Assembly (NCBI GenBank): GCA_029567325.1
Contig: JAKQLF010000177.1
Coordinates: forward strand, 29,981 to 93,980
Length of the DNA: 64,000 nt
Direction: 5' to 3'
Source: Bacteroidota bacterium
Lineage (GTDB): Bacteria; Bacteroidota; Bacteroidia; Chitinophagales; Saprospiraceae
The position numbers and the translations under genes are program-made. The number at the start of each line of letters is the position of its first letter. Positions within the stretch are counted from its first letter, which is position 1. Shown piece after piece: positions 8,434-17,112 of the stretch. The notes below the pieces were generated by a model that was given only the letters and a program-made list of their open reading frames with translations, had not been told where the DNA came from and did not search any database.

Positions 8434-9843
8434 ATGATAGAAGCCAACATTGACATCGCCGAAAACCACTCTCAAGAATTTGAAAGAGTTGCTGTACCTG
8501 AAAGTCATCTCAAAGGTTGGAAATCCTTTTTAGGCATGTATGCGGGAGAACATGCCGCTGGAACAGAATTTGTGATAGGACCGCTATTTCTCACTGCTGG
8601 TGTCAGTGCATTTGATTTAATAGTGGGCTTGTTATTAGGCAATTTTATGGCGGTATTATCTTGGAGATACCTGACAGCAGTAGTTTCTGTCAAAGAGCGA
8701 TATACATTATATTATAAACTTGAAAAGATATGTGGCAAAAACCTGGTGACATTTTACAATTTGGCCAATGGCATCTTGTTTTGTTTTTTAGCCGGATCAA
8801 TGATTACGGTTTCTGCAACTGCTGTGGGTATACCTTTTGACATGCCTATGCCCAGACTTACTGACACCATGCCCAATGGTCTGAGTTGGATAGTTATCGT
8901 CTTAGTCATTGGCTTTGTGATTTCTATAGTTGCTGCCAGGGGATACGATTCTGTTGCAAAGGCTGCTAATTACATGTCTCCCTTTATAGTCCTAGCTTTT
9001 ATTGCATGCGGAATTGTAGCCTTAAATCAATTAAATGTGCACAGTTTTAGTGATTTTTGGAACATCTGGGGACAAGGAACTGAACCCTTTCCTGGCCAAA
9101 TAAAATATACCTTTTGGCACGTTGTCATTTGGTCTTGGTTTTGTAATGCAGCCATGCATGTGGGTATGAGTGATATGTCTGTTTTCCGTTTTGCAAAAAA
9201 GGCCTCAAGTGGTTGGACTACCGCTGCCGGAATGTATGTTGGTCATTACATCGCCTGGATTGCAGCCGCATTATTGTATGCCGCTTATATCCAAACTCCT
9301 GAAGCTCAAAGTTTTCTAACCAATGGTGAGGCCCCACCTGTGGCTCCTGGACCCTTGGCTTACAATGCCATTGGTGTATTTGGCATCATTACAGTCATTA
9401 TAGCTGGTTGGACAACAGCCAATCCAACGATCTACAGAGCAGGTCTTGCTTTTCAAGCCATTATGCCAAAAGTTTCGACATTTTGGATGACCATTGTCGC
9501 TGGTGCCTTGGCTACCATAGCTGGATTGTTCCCTGCCTTCGCAATGAAGTTACTCGGATTTGTTGCACTCTATGGTTTTATTCTTGCGCCAATTGGTGCA
9601 GTAATTGTTTTTGAATATTTCTTTGGAAACGCATTTGGAATTAAAAAAGACTATGCTTTTCAAACAAAATCAACCTTCAATATTGCTGTTTTGCTTGCTT
9701 GGGGCTTGAGTTTTGGGATTTTTTATTTCATCTCCATAAAATACGACGTGTTCCTCAGCTTTTTGACCTTACCCGCTTGGTTGTTATGTGGAGTTTTATA
9801 CTTGGTGTTTAGTAAATATATTTTGAAAGACGGAAGGGTATAA
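8434..9843 (+). CDS. NCS1-family (cytosine/purine permease-like) transporter in the rhamnose operon
   Basis: 469 residues with about twelve hydrophobic helices and the layout of nucleobase:cation symporter-1 proteins: an N-terminal FLGMYAGEHAAGTEFVIGPL helix-1 stretch, GLLLGNFMAVLSWRYL, a MSPF helix, and ANPTIYRAG late in the protein. It is 10 bp after lldD, last in the operon and before a terminator. Family members usually carry nucleobases, vitamins or hydantoins with a cation. Here the operon suggests uptake of rhamnose or export/import of lactate; this is inference, and no other transporter is present in the operon. Confidence 0.8.
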   Translation: MIEANIDIAENHSQEFERVAVPESHLKGWKSFLGMYAGEHAAGTEFVIGPLFLTAGVSAFDLIVGLLLGNFMAVLSWRYLTAVVSVKERYTLYYKLEKICGKNLVTFYNLANGILFCFLAGSMITVSATAVGIPFDMPMPRLTDTMPNGLSWIVIVLVIGFVISIVAARGYDSVAKAANYMSPFIVLAFIACGIVALNQLNVHSFSDFWNIWGQGTEPFPGQIKYTFWHVVIWSWFCNAAMHVGMSDMSVFRFAKKASSGWTTAAGMYVGHYIAWIAAALLYAAYIQTPEAQSFLTNGEAPPVAPGPLAYNAIGVFGIITVIIAGWTTANPTIYRAGLAFQAIMPKVSTFWMTIVAGALATIAGLFPAFAMKLLGFVALYGFILAPIGAVIVFEYFFGNAFGIKKDYAFQTKSTFNIAVLLAWGLSFGIFYFISIKYDVFLSFLTLPAWLLCGVLYLVFSKYILKDGRV

Positions 9844-9931
9844 TCTCCTAATGGGTATAAACACTGGATTTCATAGTGGTTTTCTACTAAATTGAATCAT
9901 AGTAAAAACTAAAACTTAAAATAAAACGCTA

Positions 9932-9975
9932 TAGATTTATAACACACGACACGACAGTCGTTCTATATAAATCTA
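9932..9975. repeat. 10-bp perfect inverted repeat
   Basis: TAGATTTATA at 9932-9941 is exactly complementary in reverse to TATAAATCTA at 9966-9975, with a 24-base centre that itself holds ACGAC-A-GTCGT. It lies between the permease stop and the shared terminator. A 3'-UTR hairpin is the simplest reading. Confidence 0.5.
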
Positions 9976-9990
9976 GTACATTCATTTAGC

Positions 9991-10032
9991 AATAAGAGGC
10001 GATCATTTTAGGATGACCGCCTCTTATTTTTT
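9991..10032. terminator. Bidirectional terminator between the rhamnose operon and the phosphohexomutase
   Basis: AATAAGAGGCG (9991-10001) pairs with CGCCTCTTATT (10018-10028), followed by T residues on the plus strand and preceded by A/T-rich sequence for the minus strand. The two transcription units converge here. Confidence 0.88.
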
Positions 10033-10056
10033 ATTTCTAAATAGAATTTTTTTCTC

Positions 10057-11454
10057 TTACCCCAACAAAGTTTTCTTTGCCGCATCCAACAAAACCCTAG
10101 CTTCTGCTCCATTGGCAGCTTGCGCATATACTCTGAGAACAGGTTCTGTACCGCTTGCTCTGACCATGATCCACTCACCGTCACCTACAAAGAACTTGTG
10201 TCCGTCCAAGTTTTCATACAATGTCACTGGTCTATCTCCAATGGATGTTATTTCACCATTTGCACATGCAGCCATGACGCTGTTTTTTATCTCATTGGTC
10301 AAGTGCAAATCATCGCGATCACAATAGAAGCTTCCCACTTTTTCATAAACTTCGGCAATCAACTGTTTGATGGATTTGCCTGTCTTTGCCATAAACTCCA
10401 TAACCATCAAGCCAATCCATACACCATCTCTTTCTGGAATGTGACCTTTCACTGCCAATCCACCGGACTCTTCACCACCTACAATCACATTTTCTTTGGT
10501 CATAATCTCAGCGATATACTTGAATCCAATCTTAGTGACCTCACATTCAAGACCATAAATCTCAGCTAACTTTTTCATCTTTTCAGTTACAGAAAAAGTG
10601 ATGACCACTTTCCCCGTCTCTTTTTTATATTCAAACATATAATAAAGAAGTAAAAGCAAAATATGGTGAGAGTCTACAAAAACACCGTCTTCATCAAAAA
10701 GGCCAATTCTATCTGCATCCCCATCTGTAGCTAAGCCAAGATTGAGCGTTGAATCCTTTTTAAGTGCTTCTGTGAGCTCTGACAAATTACGTAGAATAGG
10801 CTCGGGAGCGGTTCCCATAAAGGAGGGATTATAATCACAATGCAAAAGCAATGCATCAGGAAACAATCTCCTTACTACATTTTGACCTGCTCCATACATA
10901 GCATCATAAGCCAATTTAACACCAGAATTTTTGATCAAATTAAGGTCAAAACTCTGCTCAACATGATCCATATACATGTTCTCCAGATCAATATATTCGA
11001 CCAATCCTTTTTCCTTCAATTCCTGAATGGATGGTAGGGTTGAGATTGCACTGTCTGGTATCATCGCTTCTACTTCTTCAATGTCAGAAGGACCACTTGG
11101 ACCTCCAAATGACGATTTGAGTTTGAAACCATTGTAGGATGCTGGGTTGTGAGACGCGGTAATGACAATCCCCATATCACTTCCAGTTTTTACAACTGCC
11201 AAAGAAACCATTGGCGTAGAAGAAAAATTGGGTGATAAAAATACTTTTATTCCATGATCGCCAAATACTCTTGCTGCAACTTCAGAAAACATTTCCCCGG
11301 CAAATCTGCAGTCATAACCGATAACTGCCTTTGTCATTTTCCTTTTGAGCATCCACTTGGCTGTGGCTTCAGATACTCTTTCTACGTTGTCTACAGTGTA
11401 ATCTTTGGCAATTATAGCCCTCCAACCATCCGTCCCAAATTTAATTGTTGTCAT
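10057..11454 (-). CDS. Phosphoglucomutase/phosphomannomutase family protein
   Basis: 465 residues, the normal length of alpha-D-phosphohexomutases. The four family landmarks are present: the phosphoserine loop VITASHNPASYNG with Ser101, the metal loop ATDGDADRIG (about 244-253), the sugar-binding loop GGEESGGLAV (about 330-339), and the phosphate-binding RASGTEPVLRVY near the C terminus. It interconverts hexose 1- and 6-phosphates in the cytoplasm, feeding cell-envelope and storage sugars. Glucose versus mannose (or GlcN) specificity is not readable from the sequence. Divergent from pcm; the starts are 65 bp apart. Confidence 0.9.
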   Translation of the reverse strand: MTTIKFGTDGWRAIIAKDYTVDNVERVSEATAKWMLKRKMTKAVIGYDCRFAGEMFSEVAARVFGDHGIKVFLSPNFSSTPMVSLAVVKTGSDMGIVITASHNPASYNGFKLKSSFGGPSGPSDIEEVEAMIPDSAISTLPSIQELKEKGLVEYIDLENMYMDHVEQSFDLNLIKNSGVKLAYDAMYGAGQNVVRRLFPDALLLHCDYNPSFMGTAPEPILRNLSELTEALKKDSTLNLGLATDGDADRIGLFDEDGVFVDSHHILLLLLYYMFEYKKETGKVVITFSVTEKMKKLAEIYGLECEVTKIGFKYIAEIMTKENVIVGGEESGGLAVKGHIPERDGVWIGLMVMEFMAKTGKSIKQLIAEVYEKVGSFYCDRDDLHLTNEIKNSVMAACANGEITSIGDRPVTLYENLDGHKFFVGDGEWIMVRASGTEPVLRVYAQAANGAEARVLLDAAKKTLLG

Positions 11455-11493
11455 ACCAGGATTTGTTTGTTCGTTATTTTTAAAGCTTTTCTA

Positions 11494-11501
11494 TACTTTT
11501 G
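11494..11501 (+). promoter_or_regulatory. Candidate -7 box of pcm
   Basis: TACTTTTG fits TAnnTTTG and lies 18 bp before the pcm ATG. TTTG at 11466-11469 is 24 bp upstream, slightly far for a -33 box. Confidence 0.4.
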
Positions 11502-11519
11502 ATGAATCAAAATTAATCT

Positions 11520-12182
11520 ATGCAAGATAGTTATATTCATAAAGGATTGCGAAAACAATTGGTAAAACTTTTACAAAATAAAGGGATAAATGATCCAAAA
11601 ATTTTGGAAGGCTTTTTTGAAATACCCAGACATTTTTTTATTGAACAAGGATTCTCAGAATGGGCTTATAAAGACGTACCATTTAAAATAGATGCAGACC
11701 AAACCATATCACAACCTTACACCGTAGCCTTCATGACACAACTTCTTGAAATCAAAAAAGGAGATAAAATTCTAGAAATTGGCACTGGTTCTGGTTTTCA
11801 AGCTGCTTTGCTTGCTTATTGTGGTGCTAAAGTTTATACGATAGAAAGACACGAATCTTTATATGCCAAAACTCAAATCCTCTTGTCAAAACTGGGTTTT
11901 GATCAAGTAAGAATGCTATTAGGCGATGGTTTCGATGGAGCACCAAGATTTGCTCCATTTGATAAAATAATAGTTACCGCAGGTGCAACCGCAATTCCAC
12001 AAAAATTAATGGGTCAATTAAAACTCAATGGCATGATGGTTATCCCAATTGGAATGGATGATGACGCTCAGATCATGTATAAAATTGTGAAAAATAATGA
12101 AAATAGCTATTCTCAATCGACGCATGGCAATTTTAAATTTGTGCCATTTTTGCCCGGCGTAGAGAGAAAATTGAAGTTGTAA
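11520..12182 (+). CDS. pcm: Protein-L-isoaspartate O-methyltransferase
   Basis: 220 residues. The family signature QTISQPYTVA (61-70) that contacts the isoaspartyl substrate is followed by the SAM-binding motif ILEIGTGSGFQAALLA (84-99), the acidic end of strand 2 in YTIERH, and the FDKIIVTAGATAIP segment. The enzyme uses S-adenosylmethionine to repair isoaspartyl damage in aged proteins in the cytoplasm. The N terminus begins with the usual basic helix (HKGLRKQLVKLL), so the chosen ATG is right. Confidence 0.93.
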   Translation: MQDSYIHKGLRKQLVKLLQNKGINDPKILEGFFEIPRHFFIEQGFSEWAYKDVPFKIDADQTISQPYTVAFMTQLLEIKKGDKILEIGTGSGFQAALLAYCGAKVYTIERHESLYAKTQILLSKLGFDQVRMLLGDGFDGAPRFAPFDKIIVTAGATAIPQKLMGQLKLNGMMVIPIGMDDDAQIMYKIVKNNENSYSQSTHGNFKFVPFLPGVERKLKL

Positions 12183-12299
12183 AATAAATTTTATATAAAT
12201 CGTGTAAAAATTTTTGATTATTGCCAAATCGGTAAATTTATTACATAAAATATATAAATAATTTTTTGGATTTTTTCTTCTTAATTTAAAAAATTATTA

Positions 12300-12307
12300 T
12301 ACTTTTG
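12300..12307 (+). promoter_or_regulatory. Promoter -7 box before the candidate ncRNA
   Basis: TACTTTTG is an exact TAnnTTTG match after a very AT-rich stretch, 118 bp beyond the pcm stop. No good -33 element is seen at the usual distance. Transcription would start near 12312. Confidence 0.5.
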
Positions 12308-12311
12308 TTGC

Positions 12312-12424
12312 ATAGTATTCTTATAGTGCCGTCCCCCTGGGGATACCTTTACCCGCAAAAAGCCAAGCCCTATGAATAAAGCTTAGTACTTGCCCTGGTA
12401 GGAGGGTAGGTACTTTGTTTTTTA
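12312..12424 (+). ncRNA. Candidate small structured RNA (class unknown)
   Basis: A GC-richer island in the 320-bp gene-free gap between pcm and the next gene. It holds a TCCC/GGGA mini-hairpin (12332-12343 region), an AAGC/GCTT hairpin (12365-12384), and a strong last hairpin: AGTACTTGCCCT (12385-12396) pairs over 12 positions, two of them G-U, with AGGGTAGGTACT (12403-12414). A T-rich tail (12415-12423) follows, which makes that hairpin an intrinsic terminator. Bases 12344-12353 (TACC..ACCC) could pair instead with GGGTAGGTA at 12404-12412, so two folds are possible. A promoter -7 box lies just upstream. It could be a 6S-like or other regulatory RNA, or a leader of the gene at 12503. It does not match SRP RNA, tmRNA or RNase P motifs that I know. 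Confidence 0.5.
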
Positions 12425-12502
12425 TAGCCCTTAGCAACCTAATTTCTTTGACTTTCCATTATAACTATTTGTTTATTATAGTGTTTATGTACATATTATG
12501 GC

Positions 12503-12868
12503 ATGATTTGTGCAATATTTTTACCTGTGGACATTAGAAATATAAATAAGAAGCATTACTACGAGATTGACATGTATTACAGGTCTCAGTATGGTATTTC
12601 TTCTCAATTGACTAAGTATGAAAATTTGGTCTTCCACATTGATGTTGTCATTTCCAATCCGATTTACAGGTCATATGCTTCAGTTGCCGCTGAAATTGGA
12701 TATATGTGGAAGCAAAATGTCAAAGAACTCAAATCATCTATTGGTTGTAAAATCAATTTTGTCGACGGCCATAAAAATCCTATGAATTTGGCACTGTATC
12801 AGGAATCAATCAGTGTAAATTATGATGCCAGAAAAGGTATCATTTTCCATAAGAATTATCTCAACTAG
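12503..12868 (+). CDS. Hypothetical protein
   Basis: 121 residues, not recognised. The body from Met24 (base 12572) is polar with aromatic residues (MYYRSQYG, KYENLVFHIDVV, RSYASVAAEIGYMW), without a signal peptide, membrane segment or known motif; the first 23 residues may be an over-extended start. It follows the candidate ncRNA by 78 bp and lies 50 bp before the next gene on the same strand. The AT-rich codon use resembles its neighbours. It could be a small cytoplasmic regulator, but nothing in the sequence says so. Confidence 0.5.
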   Translation: MICAIFLPVDIRNINKKHYYEIDMYYRSQYGISSQLTKYENLVFHIDVVISNPIYRSYASVAAEIGYMWKQNVKELKSSIGCKINFVDGHKNPMNLALYQESISVNYDARKGIIFHKNYLN

Positions 12869-12918
12869 TCTTTTGCTTTTTTATCGATTTATGTTAGCTT
12901 GCTTGTTCATTTTGATAT

Positions 12919-13410
12919 ATGATGTTCAATAAATGCCTTATCTGCTTGTTTCTATTTACTTCTAGTATGCTTTTGAGTCAAAAATATCTCCAACTCGAAA
13001 CTATCAATGATCCACAAACATTAAAGTTTTCGGAAAATGATAAATTGACTTTCCGCTCTATTTCTCTTCCAGATTGGCAATCACGCCGAATAGAAAGATT
13101 GGTAATTCCTGATAGTTTAGTAATCTTTAATGATGGCTTTATGAAACTGGATCAATTTGATGCCATCCAAACGAATAGGCCTATTGTAGGCATTGCCGGC
13201 AAAGGTTTTATGACTTTTGGTGTTGCATGGGGAGTTTTTGGTATTATAGACGAACTTTACAATCCTGGCAAACAGATAGACACAAAAACAGTTGTTATAG
13301 GCTCTACATCATTTTTAGTTGGGTATGGATTGCAGAAGCTTTTTTACAAACGTACACATAAGTTGGGCAAACGTTACAGGTTGCGTTTACTGGATTTATC
13401 TATAAAGTAG
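12919..13410 (+). CDS. Hypothetical exported protein
   Basis: 163 residues. A signal peptide with a hydrophobic core (CLICLFLFTSSMLLSQ) is followed by a mature part beginning KYLQLE. A second hydrophobic stretch (GIAGKGFMTFGVAWGVFGII, about 96-115) and a third (TKTVVIGSTSFLVGYGL) precede a basic tail (KRTHKLGKRYRLRLLDL), as in a small conserved-looking Bacteroidota envelope protein family I have seen without known function. Likely in the periplasm or attached to a membrane. No partner is evident. Confidence 0.7.
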   Translation: MMFNKCLICLFLFTSSMLLSQKYLQLETINDPQTLKFSENDKLTFRSISLPDWQSRRIERLVIPDSLVIFNDGFMKLDQFDAIQTNRPIVGIAGKGFMTFGVAWGVFGIIDELYNPGKQIDTKTVVIGSTSFLVGYGLQKLFYKRTHKLGKRYRLRLLDLSIK

Positions 13411-13833
13411 AAACTCTTAATTATCACTAGTTCGAAAGAAAAAAGAATGGTAATAAGAGGCATTTACTTATCAAATCCTGTCACTTTCAAATGCTTCATT
13501 ATTGCTTTTCAATAACAAGAAAATTTTCTTTTTTCCCCATTTATTATTTCAAAATTCGGGATTAAAGCTAACTTCAAAAGAGCTGAAAGTATTTTTCCAC
13601 GTGGTTAAAGATTGTTGCCATCTATTATGAAGTTTCGTCTCTCGTCTTTCATTTCTCGCCCAAAGAATATTTAAATTTACTTTCGAACTATTGAGATTAA
13701 CCATTTCTATTGCTAAATCTGACTCTGCCTTAAAGTCTCAGACAAACCAAATCATACAGACATTAAAATAAAAAGTATAGCAATTCACACTGCTATACTT
13801 TTTTAAATATCGTTTTACCGGAGCGGAATTTAT
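13411..13833. other. Gene-free spacer
   Basis: 423 bp between two convergent units. Apart from the terminator hairpin at 13771-13804 I see no ORF, RNA or repeat that I can support. Confidence 0.6.
13771..13804. terminator. Bidirectional terminator after the PorE-like gene
   Basis: AAAAGTATAGCA (13771-13782) pairs perfectly over 12 bp with TGCTATACTTTT (13791-13802), loop of 8. T runs exist on both strands, so it can stop the minus-strand porP/porE unit and any plus-strand read-through. Confidence 0.88.
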
Positions 13834-15924
13834 CTAGTTTCTTGATCTTTTTCTTTCTCTTGGCGGTGCTTGAACTGGAGTACTCGGTGTTATAGGACTC
13901 ACTTCACTACTCTGCTCGCCCGCTCCATCAAAATTGGATTTCTTGATTTTAATGGTCGTAGGACCTGCGATGATCTTAAATTCAGTCCTTCTATTTTGTC
14001 TATGCTCATCATCTGTACACCTTACACCATTTTTACATTTATTGAGGATTACACTTTCTCCATAACCAACTGCTTTGATACGATCTGCAGCAATCCCTTC
14101 ATTAGTAAGCCAATCCCTGGCAGACTCAGCTCTTTTTTGAGAAAGCTTTTGGTTGTATGCATTTTCACCTTGAGCATCTGTGTGAGATCCCAATTCAATG
14201 ACCATATCAGGATATTCAATCATCAATTCTTCGATATAAGATAGATCTTGCTCTGCATCGGGTAAAATGTCCCATTTATCCAAGTCATAATATATATTAT
14301 TGAGCCTGATTGGCTCATTTCTACCTACTTCAGACATATCCGCGTCTGCTGGCTTAGGCTTCAACATAAATTTTTTCCTCACTGTATAGTCATCTATGAT
14401 GCCAACAGTATTGAATACAGCTGTATCTGGATAAAATCCTTCTCTGGAAACCACAACTTTGTAATTTCTTTCTGGCTCAAGTGAGAAAGAAAAATCCACT
14501 GCCTTTGGATTACTTTTAGTATCTGGATACCCTCCCAAAGTCAAATCATAAACTTCAACGGTGGCGCCTTCTAAAGGTCCCTTATCGTTGGTGACTTCAG
14601 TAAATAAGTCAATAACCAACTCTTTGATTGCAAAACCATATATATCGTCACAGCAAGTTTCGCTAGCTTTCATTTTGAGCTTACCTTTGAAGGGGCGATT
14701 AGAAACAATAAAGCCGCGCTTCCCACTTGGATCTATTCTCAAAAACATATCATCATACGAAGAATTGTATTGATATCCCATATTTACAGGGTCTTCCCAC
14801 TTACTGCCATTCCAAGTAGCATAAAACAAATCAAAGCCACCCATACCTGGTTGCCCGTTGGTACTGTAGTATAAAGTTCCTTCCTTATAAAATGGAGAAA
14901 TCTCATCCTGTTTGGTATTAACTACGGGTCCCAAATTTACAGGGAGCCCAAAATCATCACCATTCATTTCTGAATAAAACAAGTCAAATCCTCCTTCACT
15001 TCCAGGTCTATTGGAAGAAAAAAACAAAACTTTTTTGCCAAATAATTCTCCCTCAAATGGGTGTTTATTGAGAAAATCGCCATTTAAGATTCCAATATCA
15101 GTCGCAGCACTCCAATTGCGATCCCTAAAATACGAGATATAAATTCTAGAGGTCTCAATGCCGTTTGCTTCCAAAGTAGCTCTGGTAAAATACATTTTCC
15201 TTCCATCGCTGCTAAATGAAACACCTCCACTATTAAATCCCGCTCTGTTTACATTGTCTGCAAGAGCTTGGGGTTTTTCATATTCACCTTTATCATTGAG
15301 CGCAGCTTTAAAAAGTTTCGCTTCATAGTCGCCTTCTTTGCCATCAAGTACAATTTCCTTACGAGCATTGAAGGAAGAATAATATAACTCACCATCTGGT
15401 CCAATAGCAGGAGCTGATTCCGCAGAACCTGAATTGACTTTTCCAGGCACCAAGCCCACGACAACCTCCAAATTATTTTCATATTTGTCGAGCATATCAA
15501 TACCTGCCTTTTCTCGCAAGATTAAAGCCTTAAGACTATCAGTGGTTAAGGCACTTCCAAGTATCAATTCATATTCTGCAAGAGCTTCTTTATACTTACC
15601 TTGATATTTATAAACACTTGCTAATGCAGGTCTGATATCTTCAAATTCTTTCTCCTTATCTCTTTTGAGCAACCTGGTATATATCTGCTCTGCTCTTCTA
15701 TAATCCCTTGCCAAAACATACAAATCAGCCATAGCTACCTGTAAATTAGGATCTTTACTTTCATCATAAGCTTTATCAAACCAATCAATTGCATTGTAAT
15801 AATCTCCAGCTTTGGCTGACATATCAGCTACTTTCAACTTAGTCTCATACGTGACAGTCGTCCGCGGTTGGGCAAAAAGATTCACAAAGTATAAACAAGC
15901 TATTATGCTCAAAAAAAACTTCAT
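13834..15924 (-). CDS. PorE-like OmpA-family protein of the type IX secretion system (TPR, PD40, carboxypeptidase-regulatory-like, OmpA)
   Basis: About 696 residues from the Met chosen here, which starts the signal peptide MKFFLSIIACLYFVNLFAQ; a start 16 codons upstream (15972) would put a polar tail before it. Domain order: TPR-like helices (AKAGDYYNAIDWFDKAYDES, YKEALAEYELIL), PD40/WD40-like propeller blades (GPDGELYYSS, SSDGRKMYFTRA, KKVLFFSSNRPGSEGGFDLFY), a carboxypeptidase-regulatory-like beta domain (GATVEVYDL), and a C-terminal OmpA domain with NIYYDLDKWDIL, ELGSHTDAQG and NQKLSQKRAESARDWL. This is the order described for PorE, which binds peptidoglycan and ties the outer-membrane PorP/SprF protein to the periplasmic ring. 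It follows a porP/sprF gene by 69 bp on the same strand. Confidence 0.85.
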   Translation of the reverse strand: MKFFLSIIACLYFVNLFAQPRTTVTYETKLKVADMSAKAGDYYNAIDWFDKAYDESKDPNLQVAMADLYVLARDYRRAEQIYTRLLKRDKEKEFEDIRPALASVYKYQGKYKEALAEYELILGSALTTDSLKALILREKAGIDMLDKYENNLEVVVGLVPGKVNSGSAESAPAIGPDGELYYSSFNARKEIVLDGKEGDYEAKLFKAALNDKGEYEKPQALADNVNRAGFNSGGVSFSSDGRKMYFTRATLEANGIETSRIYISYFRDRNWSAATDIGILNGDFLNKHPFEGELFGKKVLFFSSNRPGSEGGFDLFYSEMNGDDFGLPVNLGPVVNTKQDEISPFYKEGTLYYSTNGQPGMGGFDLFYATWNGSKWEDPVNMGYQYNSSYDDMFLRIDPSGKRGFIVSNRPFKGKLKMKASETCCDDIYGFAIKELVIDLFTEVTNDKGPLEGATVEVYDLTLGGYPDTKSNPKAVDFSFSLEPERNYKVVVSREGFYPDTAVFNTVGIIDDYTVRKKFMLKPKPADADMSEVGRNEPIRLNNIYYDLDKWDILPDAEQDLSYIEELMIEYPDMVIELGSHTDAQGENAYNQKLSQKRAESARDWLTNEGIAADRIKAVGYGESVILNKCKNGVRCTDDEHRQNRRTEFKIIAGPTTIKIKKSNFDGAGEQSSEVSPITPSTPVQAPPRERKRSRN

Positions 15925-15993
15925 TTTATTATTTTTATGTCTAATCATGATATGGATTGACTTCAATTTCATTCTATTTATCTAATGATATAA

Positions 15994-17064
15994 CTACAAT
16001 CGGGGACACGTTATTATTGGATCTGGTTTTGGTGTTTTCTTGATGATTCCAATATAACTCACACCAAATTCTATAGCATTTTGAATGCCTGAAGCATTAG
16101 CATATCCTGCAAGTGGAATATCGTAAGCAAATCCTGCCTTGATGCTTTTATATTCAGCCCCAAGTAAAACTTGCGCTGATACAGTACCGGTTCTTGCACC
16201 CAGACCAGCTTTTACCACTAGTGGTTTCTCAGCTTTTAATTTATACCCAGCAACAAAATGACCAGATGCTTCAAAACCACTACCCTGACTTTGTATAATA
16301 AGTCCAGGCTCAATACTCATTTGTCTATTGATGGATCCTTCATAGGTTGCAAATGCCGTTATCCGCATAGGTACATTATAATTATTTTGGAAAGCCGCAT
16401 TTTCTTTTAAAAAATGGGCAAAAGCTGCTCCCAATATTAACTGTCCTTGTTTAGTTCTATTTGTGAAACTCAGGCCTCCAACCCAGTCTCCATAACTCTT
16501 TTCTACTGCTGGTGCTCCACTGCCTCCGCCTTGTCCACTTGCGGCCGATTGTTGCAATCTTACTAGATCTGGGTCTGTTCTGTTGCCATTGAGTAGAATA
16601 TTGGTGATATCAGTTCCAGTTGGTACATTGATTCTCCTAGATACACCTGTTCTTTGTGCTCCAATTGAAAATATTCTGGTTTGATTTTTATCTAATGACA
16701 AATGATAGGTAAGACCCATTCTGGAATAGGTGTCTGAAAATTTAAAAAGGCCTCTACTATCTCGATCGAATGAAAAACCTGCCCCTACCCAGTCTTGTTT
16801 CCTAATACCTCTGATCACAGGTACGTCAATCCCCGCCTCGATGGTACTGTATCCTTGTACTCCCGAATTTTGATATTGGTCCCTATACACTCCCGAAACT
16901 CTATAGGATCCAGCAAACAAGCCGTTGAGCGCCGGGTTAATGGATTGGGGTGCAAATTCAAAATAAGTAAAGTGAATATCTTGACCAAAACCGTTGACCA
17001 GTGGCAAAACAAAAATGAAAAGCAGCAATAACTTCAGTTTTCCAATCATATTTGAATGTTTCAA
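15994..17064 (-). CDS. PorP/SprF family type IX secretion outer-membrane protein
   Basis: 356 residues. A signal peptide (LLLLFIFVLPLVNGFGQ) is followed at once by the family signature DIHFTYFEFAPQSINPALNGLF and then GSYRVSGVYRDQYQ. The rest is a run of amphipathic strands ending in a Gly-rich barrel pattern (FGVSYIG). PorP/SprF proteins sit in the outer membrane and are needed for secretion or attachment of particular T9SS cargo; they are commonly paired with PorE-type OmpA proteins, as here. A strong promoter lies upstream. A second family member is at 56243. Confidence 0.88.
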   Translation of the reverse strand: MKHSNMIGKLKLLLLFIFVLPLVNGFGQDIHFTYFEFAPQSINPALNGLFAGSYRVSGVYRDQYQNSGVQGYSTIEAGIDVPVIRGIRKQDWVGAGFSFDRDSRGLFKFSDTYSRMGLTYHLSLDKNQTRIFSIGAQRTGVSRRINVPTGTDITNILLNGNRTDPDLVRLQQSAASGQGGGSGAPAVEKSYGDWVGGLSFTNRTKQGQLILGAAFAHFLKENAAFQNNYNVPMRITAFATYEGSINRQMSIEPGLIIQSQGSGFEASGHFVAGYKLKAEKPLVVKAGLGARTGTVSAQVLLGAEYKSIKAGFAYDIPLAGYANASGIQNAIEFGVSYIGIIKKTPKPDPIITCPRL

Positions 17065-17081
17065 ATGAATATAGTTGAAAT

Positions 17082-17112
17082 CAAAGATATAATAGAAATT
17101 TGATTGAGCAAA
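17082..17112 (-). promoter_or_regulatory. Promoter of the porP/sprF-porE-like operon
   Basis: Read on the minus strand, TTTG (17112-17109) is followed by 19 bp and TATCTTTG (17089-17082). This is the Bacteroidota TTTG-N19-TAnnTTTG pattern without mismatch, 18 bp before the ATG. Confidence 0.8.

Noticed and set aside
10013..10569. Plus-strand ORFs of 104 and 149 codons opposite the phosphohexomutase
   Set aside because: They are antisense to a clear enzyme gene and encode low-complexity shadow sequence.
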